A stretch of DNA of 64,000 nucleotides from IOR16 sp963521065 (GTDB lineage: Bacteria; Bacillota; Clostridia; Peptostreptococcales; Anaerovoracaceae). Positions 22,722 through 31,020 of this stretch are shown piece after piece (position 1 is the stretch's first letter; each line of letters opens with the position of its first letter). The stretch lies in the NCBI GenBank assembly GCA_963521065.1, contig CAUQTI010000013.1:1-64000 (forward strand). Reading direction: 5' to 3'. Below the pieces are notes generated by a model. The model saw nothing but the letters and a program-made list of their open reading frames with translations, was not told the DNA's origin and did no database searches. A program made the translations under genes and the position numbers.

Positions 22722-23831
22722 ATGAATTATATGAGATATCACAGAGATGTGTTAATGCTGGAAGAACAAACTTCGGGTTTCTGTGCAAAAGCGGGAGCCG
22801 TACGCGGGCATCTGAAAATTGAGACCGGAAGCAATAAAGGGGCTTTGCGCTGCCAGGTACAGAATCTGCGCTATTATCCCAGAGGAGAGTATGTTTATAA
22901 ACTAATCTTTTTTGGGAAAAAGAACGAACGTACCATTCATGCAATTGTCGGAACGCTTATGATTAACAAAAATGGAAGCGGAGAGACTTATTTTCGCTTT
23001 CATCCCAGAGATATTGACGGAAAAGGGAATGAATACGCAGATTTTTCAACGGTCATTGTAGCAGCGGTTTCTTCTTACGATGAAAAAGAACCCCTGCATC
23101 CTGTACTGAAAGGAGAAACCGGCAATGCGCCCGCACCCAGCACAAAAAAGGAAGAACCGATAAGAGCAGCCGGTTCTGAGCAAGAGGGAGACGATTCCGA
23201 ACAAAGAATGGAAGAAATGTTGCAGGAAACGGAAAGCAGGCAGCAGAATTCTGAAAAAAAAGTACCGGAAACGGAGCAGCGCCTAGAAGAATTGGAAGCG
23301 GCGCAGCGCGCAAAAAATCATATGCAGATGGATAGGGCGGAGTATGAAAAAAAAGCAGAGGAGCAGAAAGCGGAAGAAACAGCGTATAAGGAAGAGCTGC
23401 CGAAGGTTTACAATCGCTTTTATAACGATTATCTTTTACAGGCTTGCGGTCATATGTGCAGAGTTGCTGAATTTTATGAGGATGTTACGCCGTTTGCTTC
23501 GGATATAACCGGAGCAAAGTGGAAAAAGATAAAAAATGTAGGGAGTATGCCGATTGTCTCGCCGGGTGCACAGTATTTTTCAACTCAATACAGACATTAC
23601 CTATTTGGGGCAAAAGGTGATATGCAGGGCGTGGCACAAAAATATTTCATCGCAGTTCCGGGACGATTTACGGAGGTAGAAAGACCGGATGGAGGAAAGT
23701 CAGGCTTTACGTATTGGCAGCCAATGTATGGAGCGGCAAGAGAGAAGAATGCTTATGGGTATTGGATTGTAGAAATTGATGGTGAAAATGGAGACATTGT
23801 AGAGATTAAAGAGAAAAGAAAAGTAAGATAA
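22722..23831 (+). CDS. Conserved clostridial two-domain protein with Glu-rich linker, unknown
   Basis: A 369-residue protein starting at ATG 22722, behind GGGGGAGAA; the frame from 22650 has no ribosome site there. Residues about 1-115 form a beta-rich domain ('G-H-L-K-I-E', 'C-Q-V-Q-N-L-R', 'Y-V-Y-K-L-I-F-F-G'). Residues 130-235 are a charged Glu/Lys-rich coiled-coil linker. Residues 240-369 form a second domain with 'Y-F-I-A-V-P-G-R-F', 'G-F-T-Y-W-Q-P' and 'A-Y-G-Y-W-I-V-E-I-D'. I recall this layout from unnamed Clostridia proteins, some linked with sporulation, but have no function to give. No signal peptide is present. Confidence 0.6.
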   Translation: MNYMRYHRDVLMLEEQTSGFCAKAGAVRGHLKIETGSNKGALRCQVQNLRYYPRGEYVYKLIFFGKKNERTIHAIVGTLMINKNGSGETYFRFHPRDIDGKGNEYADFSTVIVAAVSSYDEKEPLHPVLKGETGNAPAPSTKKEEPIRAAGSEQEGDDSEQRMEEMLQETESRQQNSEKKVPETEQRLEELEAAQRAKNHMQMDRAEYEKKAEEQKAEETAYKEELPKVYNRFYNDYLLQACGHMCRVAEFYEDVTPFASDITGAKWKKIKNVGSMPIVSPGAQYFSTQYRHYLFGAKGDMQGVAQKYFIAVPGRFTEVERPDGGKSGFTYWQPMYGAAREKNAYGYWIVEIDGENGDIVEIKEKRKVR

Positions 23832-23932
23832 AAAAGCATGAAATTACCAACGGCAATCATTGAAAAGCTTGTAAAAGTATGATATGCTTGTACAGATAAT
23901 CTGATAAATGAAAAGGCAGGAAAAAGGATATC

Positions 23933-24385
23933 GTGCAAGAATTGGAATTTATGCGAGAAGCGCTGGCTGAGGCAGACAAGGCTTTGCTGCTTGCGGAGGT
24001 GCCTGTCGGTGCAGTCATTGAAAAAGATGGAAGAATTGTAGGGCGCGCTCATAATCTAGTAGAAAGTTCAAAAGATCCCACTGCACATGCTGAGATTCTG
24101 GCAATCCGCCAGGCTGCAGAGGCATTAGGTGGATGGCGTTTGCTCGACTGCAATATGTACGTCACAACAGAGCCTTGTTCCATGTGTGCGGGTGCGATTG
24201 TACTTGCGAGGATAAAAAAGATTTTTATTGGAACAAGAAACCCAAAAGCAGGAGCATGTGGCTCGGTATTTAATATCATTCAGGAGGAACGCCTGAATCA
24301 TTTTGTAGAAATAGAAGAAGGGCTCTTGCAAAAAGAATGCGAACAAAGGATGAAATCATTTTTCAAACGACTTCAGATGAAATGA
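23933..24385 (+). CDS. tadA: tRNA adenosine(34) deaminase
   Basis: A 150-residue deaminase converting A34 to inosine in tRNA-Arg(ACG). The zinc motif is complete: His52 and the general base Glu54 in HAEILAI, with Cys82 and Cys85 in PCSMCAG. The C-terminal 'R-M-K-S-F-F-K-R-L' helix fits TadA. It starts at GTG 23933 with AAAAGG at good spacing. It is followed closely by the Big_5-domain gene. Confidence 0.95.
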   Translation: MQELEFMREALAEADKALLLAEVPVGAVIEKDGRIVGRAHNLVESSKDPTAHAEILAIRQAAEALGGWRLLDCNMYVTTEPCSMCAGAIVLARIKKIFIGTRNPKAGACGSVFNIIQEERLNHFVEIEEGLLQKECEQRMKSFFKRLQMK

Positions 24386-24410
24386 TGATAAAACGGAGGA
24401 AAAAGAAAGT

Positions 24411-25259
24411 ATGAGAAGAATAGGTGCTATTTTAAGCTTGGCTGTATTACTAGTTTTATTTGCATGTCCTTTCAGCTATGCATCAGGGCTTGCGCTTGTA
24501 AATATTTCGCCGAAGGAAGGACAGACCGGATTGCAGCCAATGGGAGTGGCAATCAAGATGACCTTTAATGAAAATATGACAGATAAGGCAACGCAGGAAG
24601 CCAATAAGAAAAGCTTCGTTGTAACGGATGCTTCCGGAGATAAAATAGAACTAGTACAGGTTTACGATGAAAAAAAATATCCGAATGACGTATGGCTGAT
24701 TCTAAAGGAAGATTTAGTTTCAGATAATGAGTACAAGGTCGTTATCTCAGAGGATTTAGTCTCCTCTGCCGGGAACAGTCTAGGAAAAGATATCACCAGC
24801 AAATTTAAAATTCGAAATACAAAGACAGACAGTACCATAAATATGGTTATGATGGTAGGCATGATGGGCGGCATGATTTTCTTCTCTTCAATGGATGCAA
24901 AACGTAAGATGAAGAAGGAAGCAGAGGAAAATCTGGAAGAAGAAGCACTGAATCCATATAAGCTTGCAAAAGAAAAAGGCATTTCAGTGGAAGAAGCTGT
25001 AAAGCAGGTCGAAAAAGAAAAAGCAAAAGCAGAGAAAAAACGTGCAAAAAAACAAGAGGAAGAAATAGGACATCGCCAGATTCAAGAAGATGTGAAGCGC
25101 GTGTCTAAAAGAAAACCAATTGCAGCTGCAGGAGGAAGCACGCCGGAATCTGTTCTTCAGAAGAATCAGTTGAAGAGGGACGCCCAAGAAAAAGCAAAAG
25201 CAGAGAGACTGGCAAGGGAATTAGCAAGACAAGAAAAAAATAAAAAGAATAAAAAATAA
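24411..25259 (+). CDS. Exported Big_5 (SbsA-Ig-like) domain protein with membrane helix and charged tail
   Basis: A 282-residue protein with a signal peptide (1-25). An extracellular Ig-like Big_5 domain (about 27-130) has 'I-S-P-K-E-G-Q-T-G-L-Q' and 'M-T-F-N-E-N-M'. A single Met/Gly-rich membrane helix (about 145-165) leads to a long Lys/Glu-rich cytoplasmic tail, probably coiled coil. This N-out, C-in layout suggests a structural or envelope-linking role. It lies 25 nt after tadA and is probably cotranscribed, though unrelated in function. A bidirectional terminator follows at 25301. Confidence 0.7.
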   Translation: MRRIGAILSLAVLLVLFACPFSYASGLALVNISPKEGQTGLQPMGVAIKMTFNENMTDKATQEANKKSFVVTDASGDKIELVQVYDEKKYPNDVWLILKEDLVSDNEYKVVISEDLVSSAGNSLGKDITSKFKIRNTKTDSTINMVMMVGMMGGMIFFSSMDAKRKMKKEAEENLEEEALNPYKLAKEKGISVEEAVKQVEKEKAKAEKKRAKKQEEEIGHRQIQEDVKRVSKRKPIAAAGGSTPESVLQKNQLKRDAQEKAKAERLARELARQEKNKKNKK

Positions 25260-25300
25260 GAGAGAAAGCAGTCAAAGAATTTTGATTGCATAAAAGATAA

Positions 25301-25330
25301 TAAAAAAGACCATTGCGGTGGTCTTTTTTA
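25301..25330. terminator. Bidirectional terminator
   Basis: AAAAAAGACCA pairs with TGGTCTTTTTT across a short loop, with A and T runs on both sides. Confidence 0.8.
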
Positions 25331-25461
25331 AACTTTAGTAAATACTTTCTTGGAGTGGGATTCAAAACCTTTATTTGCATATTTATTAAAGAGAAGGACT
25401 TATAAAAGCTTTCACATAAGGTACTTGCTTTTCTGCCATCGAAGATGATACACAGAATTAT

Positions 25462-25504
25462 AAAAGGGCTGCGGCAATTTCATTTTGCTGCAACCCCTTT
25501 TTTA
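25462..25504 (-). terminator. Terminator of the Lrp gene
   Basis: AAAAGGG(C)TGC(G)GCAA pairs with TTGCTGCAACCCCTTTT, 1-2 nt after the stop codon of the minus-strand Lrp gene, with T-rich continuation. Confidence 0.7.
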
Positions 25505-25505
25505 A

Positions 25506-25961
25506 TTATTTTCCGATGTTCGGTGAAACGCTGTATAGGTGTTTCACACTGGAAAGTACAACATTAGTTTGAGTTCGTTTGATACCGGAGATGCTCTTAA
25601 TCCGGTTCATAATGCTTTCTAATGTAGCGGTGTTTCTTGTTGTGATTTTTAATACATAATCGTATTCACCGGTTACATAGTGGCATTCCAGGATTTCATC
25701 TTCTGAACGTACAAAATCTAAAAAATCACTGGTGTGATGTGGATTTTCCAAACTAATATTCATAATCACAGAAAGCTCTTTATCCAGAGAGTGAGAATTT
25801 AAAATAACCGTATATTTTTCAATTACATTTGAACTTTCCAATTTTTTCAGTCTTTCGCTGACTGCGGATAAGGAAAGATTTACTTTTTTACTCAGTTCTG
25901 ATATAGAGACTCTGGAATTTCCCTGAAGAACCTCCAGAATTTTTACGTCAATAATATCCAT
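25506..25961 (-). CDS. Lrp/AsnC family regulator
   Basis: A 151-residue regulator with an N-terminal helix-turn-helix ('I-L-E-V-L-Q-G-N-S-R-V-S-I-S-E-L-S-K-K-V-N-L-S', about 8-32) and a C-terminal RAM ligand domain ('C-H-Y-V-T-G-E-Y-D-Y-V-L-K', about 95-110). Such proteins sense amino acids as octameric discs. It starts with an ATG behind AAGGCGG and is divergent from glnS over a 237-nt region. The target genes are unknown; self-regulation is typical. Confidence 0.92.
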   Translation of the reverse strand: MDIIDVKILEVLQGNSRVSISELSKKVNLSLSAVSERLKKLESSNVIEKYTVILNSHSLDKELSVIMNISLENPHHTSDFLDFVRSEDEILECHYVTGEYDYVLKITTRNTATLESIMNRIKSISGIKRTQTNVVLSSVKHLYSVSPNIGK

Positions 25962-26108
25962 TTATTCACCGCCTTATATTTTTTTGAGAAAAATCGTTGA
26001 CTCTATAAGAATATAAACACTTGTTGTAATAGTACCAAAATAATTCGAATAAATCAATAGAAATTGCTAACAATATCAAAAAAAATAAGAATATTTTTTG
26101 CGAAAGAT

Positions 26109-26137
26109 TTGCCTTAAAACGTGGATAATGGTATACT
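26109..26137 (+). promoter_or_regulatory. Promoter of glnS
   Basis: TTGCCT (26109-26114), a 17-nt spacer and TATACT (26132-26137), about 60 nt before the start. No T-box or other leader structure is visible. Confidence 0.55.
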
Positions 26138-26198
26138 ATTGCTTGAAAAGCAGTAAAATAAGAGTCGTAAAACAGAAAAAATAAGGAGGACATTAAAA

Positions 26199-27842
26199 GT
26201 GGCGGAGCTGAATGAAACTGCATCCAACTTTATTCATAATATAATTGATAAGGACCTGGAGGATCAGGTTTATGGGACAAGAGTACATACTCGTTTTCCT
26301 CCTGAGCCAAATGGGTATTTGCATATCGGGCATGCAAAATCGATTTGCCTGAATTTTTCTACGGCAAAAAAATATGGCGGAAAGTGCAATTTACGTTTTG
26401 ACGATACAAATCCTGTAAAAGAAGATACGGAATATGTCGATTCCATTCAAAACGATGTAAAATGGCTTGGATTTGAGTGGGATCAAGTGCTGTATGCTTC
26501 CGATTATTTCGACCGCATGTACGAATGCGCGGTTTCATTGATTAAAAAGGGAAAAGCATATGTCTGCGATTTGAAAGCCGACGAGATAAAAGCTTACCGG
26601 GGCACGTTAAAGGAACCGGGAAAGGAAAGTCCTTATCGTAATCGTACGGTGGAAGAGAATCTGAAAATTTTTGACGAAATGCGTCAAGGTATTTTTGAGG
26701 ATGGCGAGAAAGTGCTGCGTGCGAAAATTGATATGGCTTCGCCGAATATCAACTTAAGAGATCCTGTTATCTATCGAATTGCACATTCCTTTCATCATAA
26801 TACAGGAGACAAATGGTGCATTTATCCGATGTATGATTATGCACATCCGATTGAAGATGCAATTGAAGGAATTACACATTCCATCTGTACTTTAGAGTTT
26901 GAAGACCATCGCCCGCTGTATGACTGGGTGCTTCGTGAACTAGAGTGGGAGAATCCGCCAAAGCAGATTGAATTTGCCCGACTGAATCTAACCAATACTG
27001 TCATGAGCAAGCGTTATTTAAAAGCGCTTGTAGATAACGGAGAAGTGGAAGGATGGGACGATCCGCGTATGCCTACCATTGCAGGGTTGCGGAGAAGAGG
27101 CTTTACACCGGAAGCCATCCGAGATTTTTGTGAACGCATTGGCGTTGCAAAAGCAAACAGTACCGTAGACATTTCCCTCTTGGAGCATTGCATTCGTGAA
27201 GACTTAAAGATGAAGGTCGAGAGCCGTATGGTTGTTATGGACCCGCTAAAAGTAGTAATTACGAATTATCCGGAAGATTTGACAGAAGAGATGGAGATTG
27301 AAAACAGCAGAGAAGATGAAGGAAAAGGAAATCGGATGGTTCCATTTTCCAGAGAGCTTTATGTAGAGCGGGATGATTTCATGGAAGTTCCGGTGAAGAA
27401 ATACTTCCGCCTGTTCCCCGGAAATGAAGTTCGCTTTAAAGGAGCATATTTTCTAACCTGTAATGAAGTCATTAAGGATGAAAAAGGTGAAGTAAAAGAA
27501 CTGCACTGCACCTACGATCCGCAGACGAAGAGCGGAAGCGGATTTGAAGGGCGAAAAGTGAAAGGTACCATTCATTGGGTAGATGCTAAAACTGCTGAAA
27601 AAATTCAGGTGCGAGTATATAGCTATTTAATGCTTGAAGATGAAAAGGGCGAAAATGCGATGAATCCTAGCTCTTTAATCGTAAAAGAAGCATATGCAGA
27701 GCCAGCTGTAAAGCAGGCTGAGCCAGGGGAACGTTTTCAATTTTTCCGGCATGGCTACTATGTAGCAGATGAAAAATTGATGACAAGCGAACAGAAAGTA
27801 TTCAATCAAATTGTGGATTTAAAAAGCTCGTGGAAAAAATAA
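26199..27842 (+). CDS. glnS: Glutaminyl-tRNA synthetase
   Basis: A 547-residue class I synthetase. The HIGH motif (PPEPNGYLHIGHAKS, about 34-48), the 'H-Y-D-Y-A-H-P-I-E-D' type tRNA-acceptor region and the KMSKS variant VMSKRYL (about 266-272) fit GlnRS rather than GluRS. The C-terminal beta-barrel anticodon domain is present and no YqeY extension follows. The start is GTG 26199 behind AGGAGG. Many Firmicutes lack GlnRS and use the GatCAB transamidation route, so its presence is notable; it is widespread in some Clostridia. A strong terminator follows. Confidence 0.95.
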   Translation: MAELNETASNFIHNIIDKDLEDQVYGTRVHTRFPPEPNGYLHIGHAKSICLNFSTAKKYGGKCNLRFDDTNPVKEDTEYVDSIQNDVKWLGFEWDQVLYASDYFDRMYECAVSLIKKGKAYVCDLKADEIKAYRGTLKEPGKESPYRNRTVEENLKIFDEMRQGIFEDGEKVLRAKIDMASPNINLRDPVIYRIAHSFHHNTGDKWCIYPMYDYAHPIEDAIEGITHSICTLEFEDHRPLYDWVLRELEWENPPKQIEFARLNLTNTVMSKRYLKALVDNGEVEGWDDPRMPTIAGLRRRGFTPEAIRDFCERIGVAKANSTVDISLLEHCIREDLKMKVESRMVVMDPLKVVITNYPEDLTEEMEIENSREDEGKGNRMVPFSRELYVERDDFMEVPVKKYFRLFPGNEVRFKGAYFLTCNEVIKDEKGEVKELHCTYDPQTKSGSGFEGRKVKGTIHWVDAKTAEKIQVRVYSYLMLEDEKGENAMNPSSLIVKEAYAEPAVKQAEPGERFQFFRHGYYVADEKLMTSEQKVFNQIVDLKSSWKK

Positions 27843-27847
27843 AAAAG

Positions 27848-27888
27848 GACTGCGCCAATAAGCCTTGCTTATCAGCGCAGTTTTTTTA
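27848..27888 (+). terminator. Terminator of glnS
   Basis: ACTGCGC...GCGCAGT with inner AATAAG/CTTAT pairing and a seven-T tract. Confidence 0.85.
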
Positions 27889-27982
27889 TTGAAAAACCGG
27901 AGTGTTTCACACAGATGAAAAATATAGGAAGGTCATACAGAAAAACACTTTAAAATAAAAAATGACAGATTCACGAAAAAAG

Positions 27983-28027
27983 ACCATGCAGATAATGAAG
28001 AAAATTCATTTAAGGTGCATGGTTTTT
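27983..28027 (+). terminator. Orphan hairpin with T tract in the glnS-integrase gap
   Basis: ACCATGCA and ATGAA pair with TTCAT and TGCATGGT, followed by TTTTT. It lies 100 nt after the glnS terminator with no gene between, so it could end a small RNA or be the remnant of a lost gene. The rest of the 530-base gap 27843-28374 is AT-rich with no supported gene. Confidence 0.5.
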
Positions 28028-28374
28028 ATATGAAATTCTTGAAATAATCAGCATGAGAAGGCTCCCTTCATTGCGAGAAAGAACACTTCATTTGTTCATA
28101 AACTATTTCGTTTAGATTTTACCTTTATGAATGGAAATAAATGGATAAATATACTTATAACTATAGACACTCCTGGAATAACAAGCTAAAATTTATAAAT
28201 AATGTGTCGAAGGCTGTCTGATTATAGAAGAAAATGGTGATATATCCCCTATATAGTATCATTTGGTTCTATAAAAATCAAATTATTTTAGCAATCATTA
28301 CAAGTTGATATTGTAGGAATCGTTATAAATGGTAATTATTTTGGTCAAATTTTATGCATCAGGAGGAACTGTCA

Positions 28375-29544
28375 ATGCCAAGAAAAGGTGAAAATATTTA
28401 TAAACGTTCGGATGGCCGCTGGGAAGGACGCTATGCTATATTAATCGATGAACTTACAGGAAAGAAAAAATACAAGTCTATTTACGGGAAATCTTATTCA
28501 GAGATAAAAACAAAACTGCTTGCCGCAAAGCAGACAGCGGTGCTTCACATAAATTCTGAGATTCCAAAAACAAGCTTTAAATTGCGAGAATGGCTTTCTA
28601 TATGGCTCAATCAGTATGCTAAATTTAACGTCAAAGACTCCACTTTTTCCAATTACTATTACTGTGTTTTCAATCATGTTCTGCCGCAATTGGGAGGAAC
28701 TGAGCTGAATCAGCTGACAACAATGAAACTGCAACTGTTTTTTAATGAAAAATTGACAGATGGGCGTATGGATGGGAGAGGGGGCCTATCCCCGAAAAGT
28801 GTCAAGGATATTTATACGATTCTATCTGCCGCATTAAAGCAGGCAGTGGATAATAACTTAATTAACAAGAATCCCTGCTCAAACATTAAGCTTCCTATTG
28901 ACAGATACAGCCGTATTCGAGTGCTTAGCGTAGAAGAGCAAAAAAAGCTTGAAAATGCAGTCTTGTATTCAGAACATTATTTGTCGGTCTCTGTCATCTT
29001 GGCACTTTATACAGGGCTTCGGCTTGGCGAAGTGTGCGCATTACAGTGGAAAGATGTTGATTTATCAAATGGAATTTTAAAGATAAAATCTAATTTACAA
29101 AGAATTAAATTGGTTGCACAGGATGAGAAAAGAAAGACAAGGATTGTTTTAGGAACTCCGAAAAGCAGTTCTTCGATTCGAGATATCCCATTTTCAAAAG
29201 GCTTGTGCTGTTATTTGAATAAAAAACATTCCGAAAACGAGCCTTGCGAGTTTGTTGTCTGCAATCAGAGAGAGAGCTTTGTTGATCCGCGCACTGTGCA
29301 GTGTTATTTTAAAAAACTAACGGAACAAATCGGAATAAATGCCGCTAGCTTTCATACTCTGCGGCATACGTTTGCGACAAGAGCAATTGAAGTTGGAATG
29401 GATGTGAAATATGTAAGCGAAATATTAGGTCATGCAGATGTTTCTGTAACTTTAAAAAAATATGTGCATTCTCTCACTGAGCATAAAAGGTGCCAAATGC
29501 AAAAAATTGATACACTTTGGACCGATAAACCGTCAAATTTTTAG
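28375..29544 (+). CDS. Tyrosine recombinase / phage-type integrase
   Basis: A 389-residue integrase. The N-terminal AP2-like arm-binding part (about 3-45) has 'G-R-W-E-G-R-Y', the core-binding helices span about 60-165, and the catalytic domain 185-375. The catalytic residues are Arg in 'Y-T-G-L-R-L-G-E-V', His-x-x-Arg in HTLRHTFATR, His in 'I-L-G-H-A-D' and Tyr in 'L-K-K-Y-V-H', so it looks active. ATG 28375 follows AGGAGG; the upstream codons to 28354 are not needed. No excisionase, replication or phage gene lies beside it, so it is an orphan or a remnant of an element. Confidence 0.9.
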   Translation: MPRKGENIYKRSDGRWEGRYAILIDELTGKKKYKSIYGKSYSEIKTKLLAAKQTAVLHINSEIPKTSFKLREWLSIWLNQYAKFNVKDSTFSNYYYCVFNHVLPQLGGTELNQLTTMKLQLFFNEKLTDGRMDGRGGLSPKSVKDIYTILSAALKQAVDNNLINKNPCSNIKLPIDRYSRIRVLSVEEQKKLENAVLYSEHYLSVSVILALYTGLRLGEVCALQWKDVDLSNGILKIKSNLQRIKLVAQDEKRKTRIVLGTPKSSSSIRDIPFSKGLCCYLNKKHSENEPCEFVVCNQRESFVDPRTVQCYFKKLTEQIGINAASFHTLRHTFATRAIEVGMDVKYVSEILGHADVSVTLKKYVHSLTEHKRCQMQKIDTLWTDKPSNF

Positions 29545-29575
29545 TCAAAAAAGTAGATTGCCTATAAATTAAGCA

Positions 29576-29626
29576 AATAGCAGAAGAATTCATAAAGGTA
29601 AAATCTTTATGAATTCTTCTGCTATT
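29576..29626. terminator. 22-bp perfect palindrome after integrase
   Basis: A 22-bp perfect inverted repeat (29576-29597 with 29605-29626) around a 7-nt loop. It lies 32 nt after the integrase stop and ends near ATCTTTATTG. It has only a short T run. It could be a terminator or an integrase-related site; the long perfect match is unusual for a simple terminator. Confidence 0.6.
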
Positions 29627-29737
29627 ATCTTTATTGTATTGGGAGTGCAGACTGCCTTTCTCGTATTTTGTGCAGCAATTACGTTTCTATACAATTTATA
29701 GTAATCGCTTTAAGTGGAGCAGCAAAGGGGATTGCGT

Positions 29738-30937
29738 ATGAAACATAACTATGAAGTGGACGAATTAATCTGCGAAATGAATTTATTGAAAAAAACATTT
29801 GATGTTGTGCGCTTGATTGATGTAAGCCAGCAAAAGCAGTGTGATTTGACTTGCGGATCAGAGAACATAAGGTGTCTTGCATATAAATGCGATTTTATGT
29901 GTACAAAAGCGGAAGCTCGTCACTGGCACATGTTGTTGAAAACAGCACAGAATAAAACCACGCATACCCAGCTTGAAATCTCTGGAGAAGATCTGTATTA
30001 CACTGTAGTGAAATACATACAAGTCGGGGGAACTGATTTCGTCTTAGAGTTAATCAGTAAAAAAGGAAAGCAAGAAGCAGAATTTCCAGAGGTTCAGGTG
30101 ACAGGGCAGAGGCGAAGCAGTGTGGAAAAAAGAAATGTAAAAGTTTCAAAAAAGATATCTAGAAAAAGGGAAGTGGCAGAGCGTGTACAAACCGAATTAA
30201 ATAACTTGGAAAGGTCTATTTCGGAAGAAGAATTTTATTTACTTTATCAACCGAAGATTGAAAACGTGAGTGGTCGTGTCGTTGGCGCGGAAGCTTTAAT
30301 TCGTTGGAAGCAAAATGCTGTTCAAAACTCTTCTGAAAGCTTTATCATACAGCTTGAAAAAAATAATCTCATTTACCTCATTGATTACTATGTACTTCAA
30401 AGCGTAATTGAGCAGATGAAAAAATGGGAGGAACTAGGGGAATGGATTATGCCAATCTCTGTTAATATGTGTTGCTCAACGCTCCTGAGAAGCGATTTTT
30501 TTGAGAAAGTCATTCAGCTTACCTCTTCCTATTCCTTTTGCAACAAAATTGAAATTGAGATTACAGAAAGAAACATTCCGCTAGACCAGATAAAGGAACT
30601 GATCATTGTTACAGAAAGACTAAAAATGCTTGGGTTTCAAATTGCACTCGATGATTTTGGAGCCTATTCTGCAAATTTTCCATTGGCATTTGAGCTGAAC
30701 TTAAACACCCTGAAAGTTGATAAGTCTATGATAAAGGGAGTCGAAGAAAACATAAAAATACAAAAAATTTTGAAGGAGATTTTTCTGACCTGCAAAGCCT
30801 TTGATATCCGCGTCATAGTGGAGGGGGTTGAAAAGAAAGCACAGTTGGATCAATTAATGATGCTGGGCAGCGAATTCTCACAGGGATATTATTTTTCAAA
30901 ACCTACCAACCTTGAATTGATAAAGAAAGCCTATTGA
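29738..30937 (+). CDS. EAL-domain c-di-GMP phosphodiesterase with Cys-rich N-terminus
   Basis: A 399-residue protein from ATG 29738 (AAAGGGG upstream). Residues about 1-105 form a PAS-like region with a cysteine cluster (CDLTC, C, KCDFMC). Such Cys patterns in clostridial signalling proteins may bind a metal or FeS cluster. The EAL domain (about 145-395) keeps Glu in EALIRW, Asn in 'S-V-N-M', Glu in 'E-I-T-E-R', the DDFG pair, Lys in 'L-K-V-D-K' and Glu in 'V-E-G-V-E'. It is therefore probably an active c-di-GMP hydrolase. No GGDEF domain is present. It lies 83 nt upstream of a chemoreceptor gene. Confidence 0.85.
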   Translation: MKHNYEVDELICEMNLLKKTFDVVRLIDVSQQKQCDLTCGSENIRCLAYKCDFMCTKAEARHWHMLLKTAQNKTTHTQLEISGEDLYYTVVKYIQVGGTDFVLELISKKGKQEAEFPEVQVTGQRRSSVEKRNVKVSKKISRKREVAERVQTELNNLERSISEEEFYLLYQPKIENVSGRVVGAEALIRWKQNAVQNSSESFIIQLEKNNLIYLIDYYVLQSVIEQMKKWEELGEWIMPISVNMCCSTLLRSDFFEKVIQLTSSYSFCNKIEIEITERNIPLDQIKELIIVTERLKMLGFQIALDDFGAYSANFPLAFELNLNTLKVDKSMIKGVEENIKIQKILKEIFLTCKAFDIRVIVEGVEKKAQLDQLMMLGSEFSQGYYFSKPTNLELIKKAY

Positions 30938-31020
30938 AAAAGGAGGCCATTCTTTAGTGATTTTATTATATTTGAAGGTGCCGCTATAGGTGGAATATTT
31001 AATTAGGAGGATATAACGCA

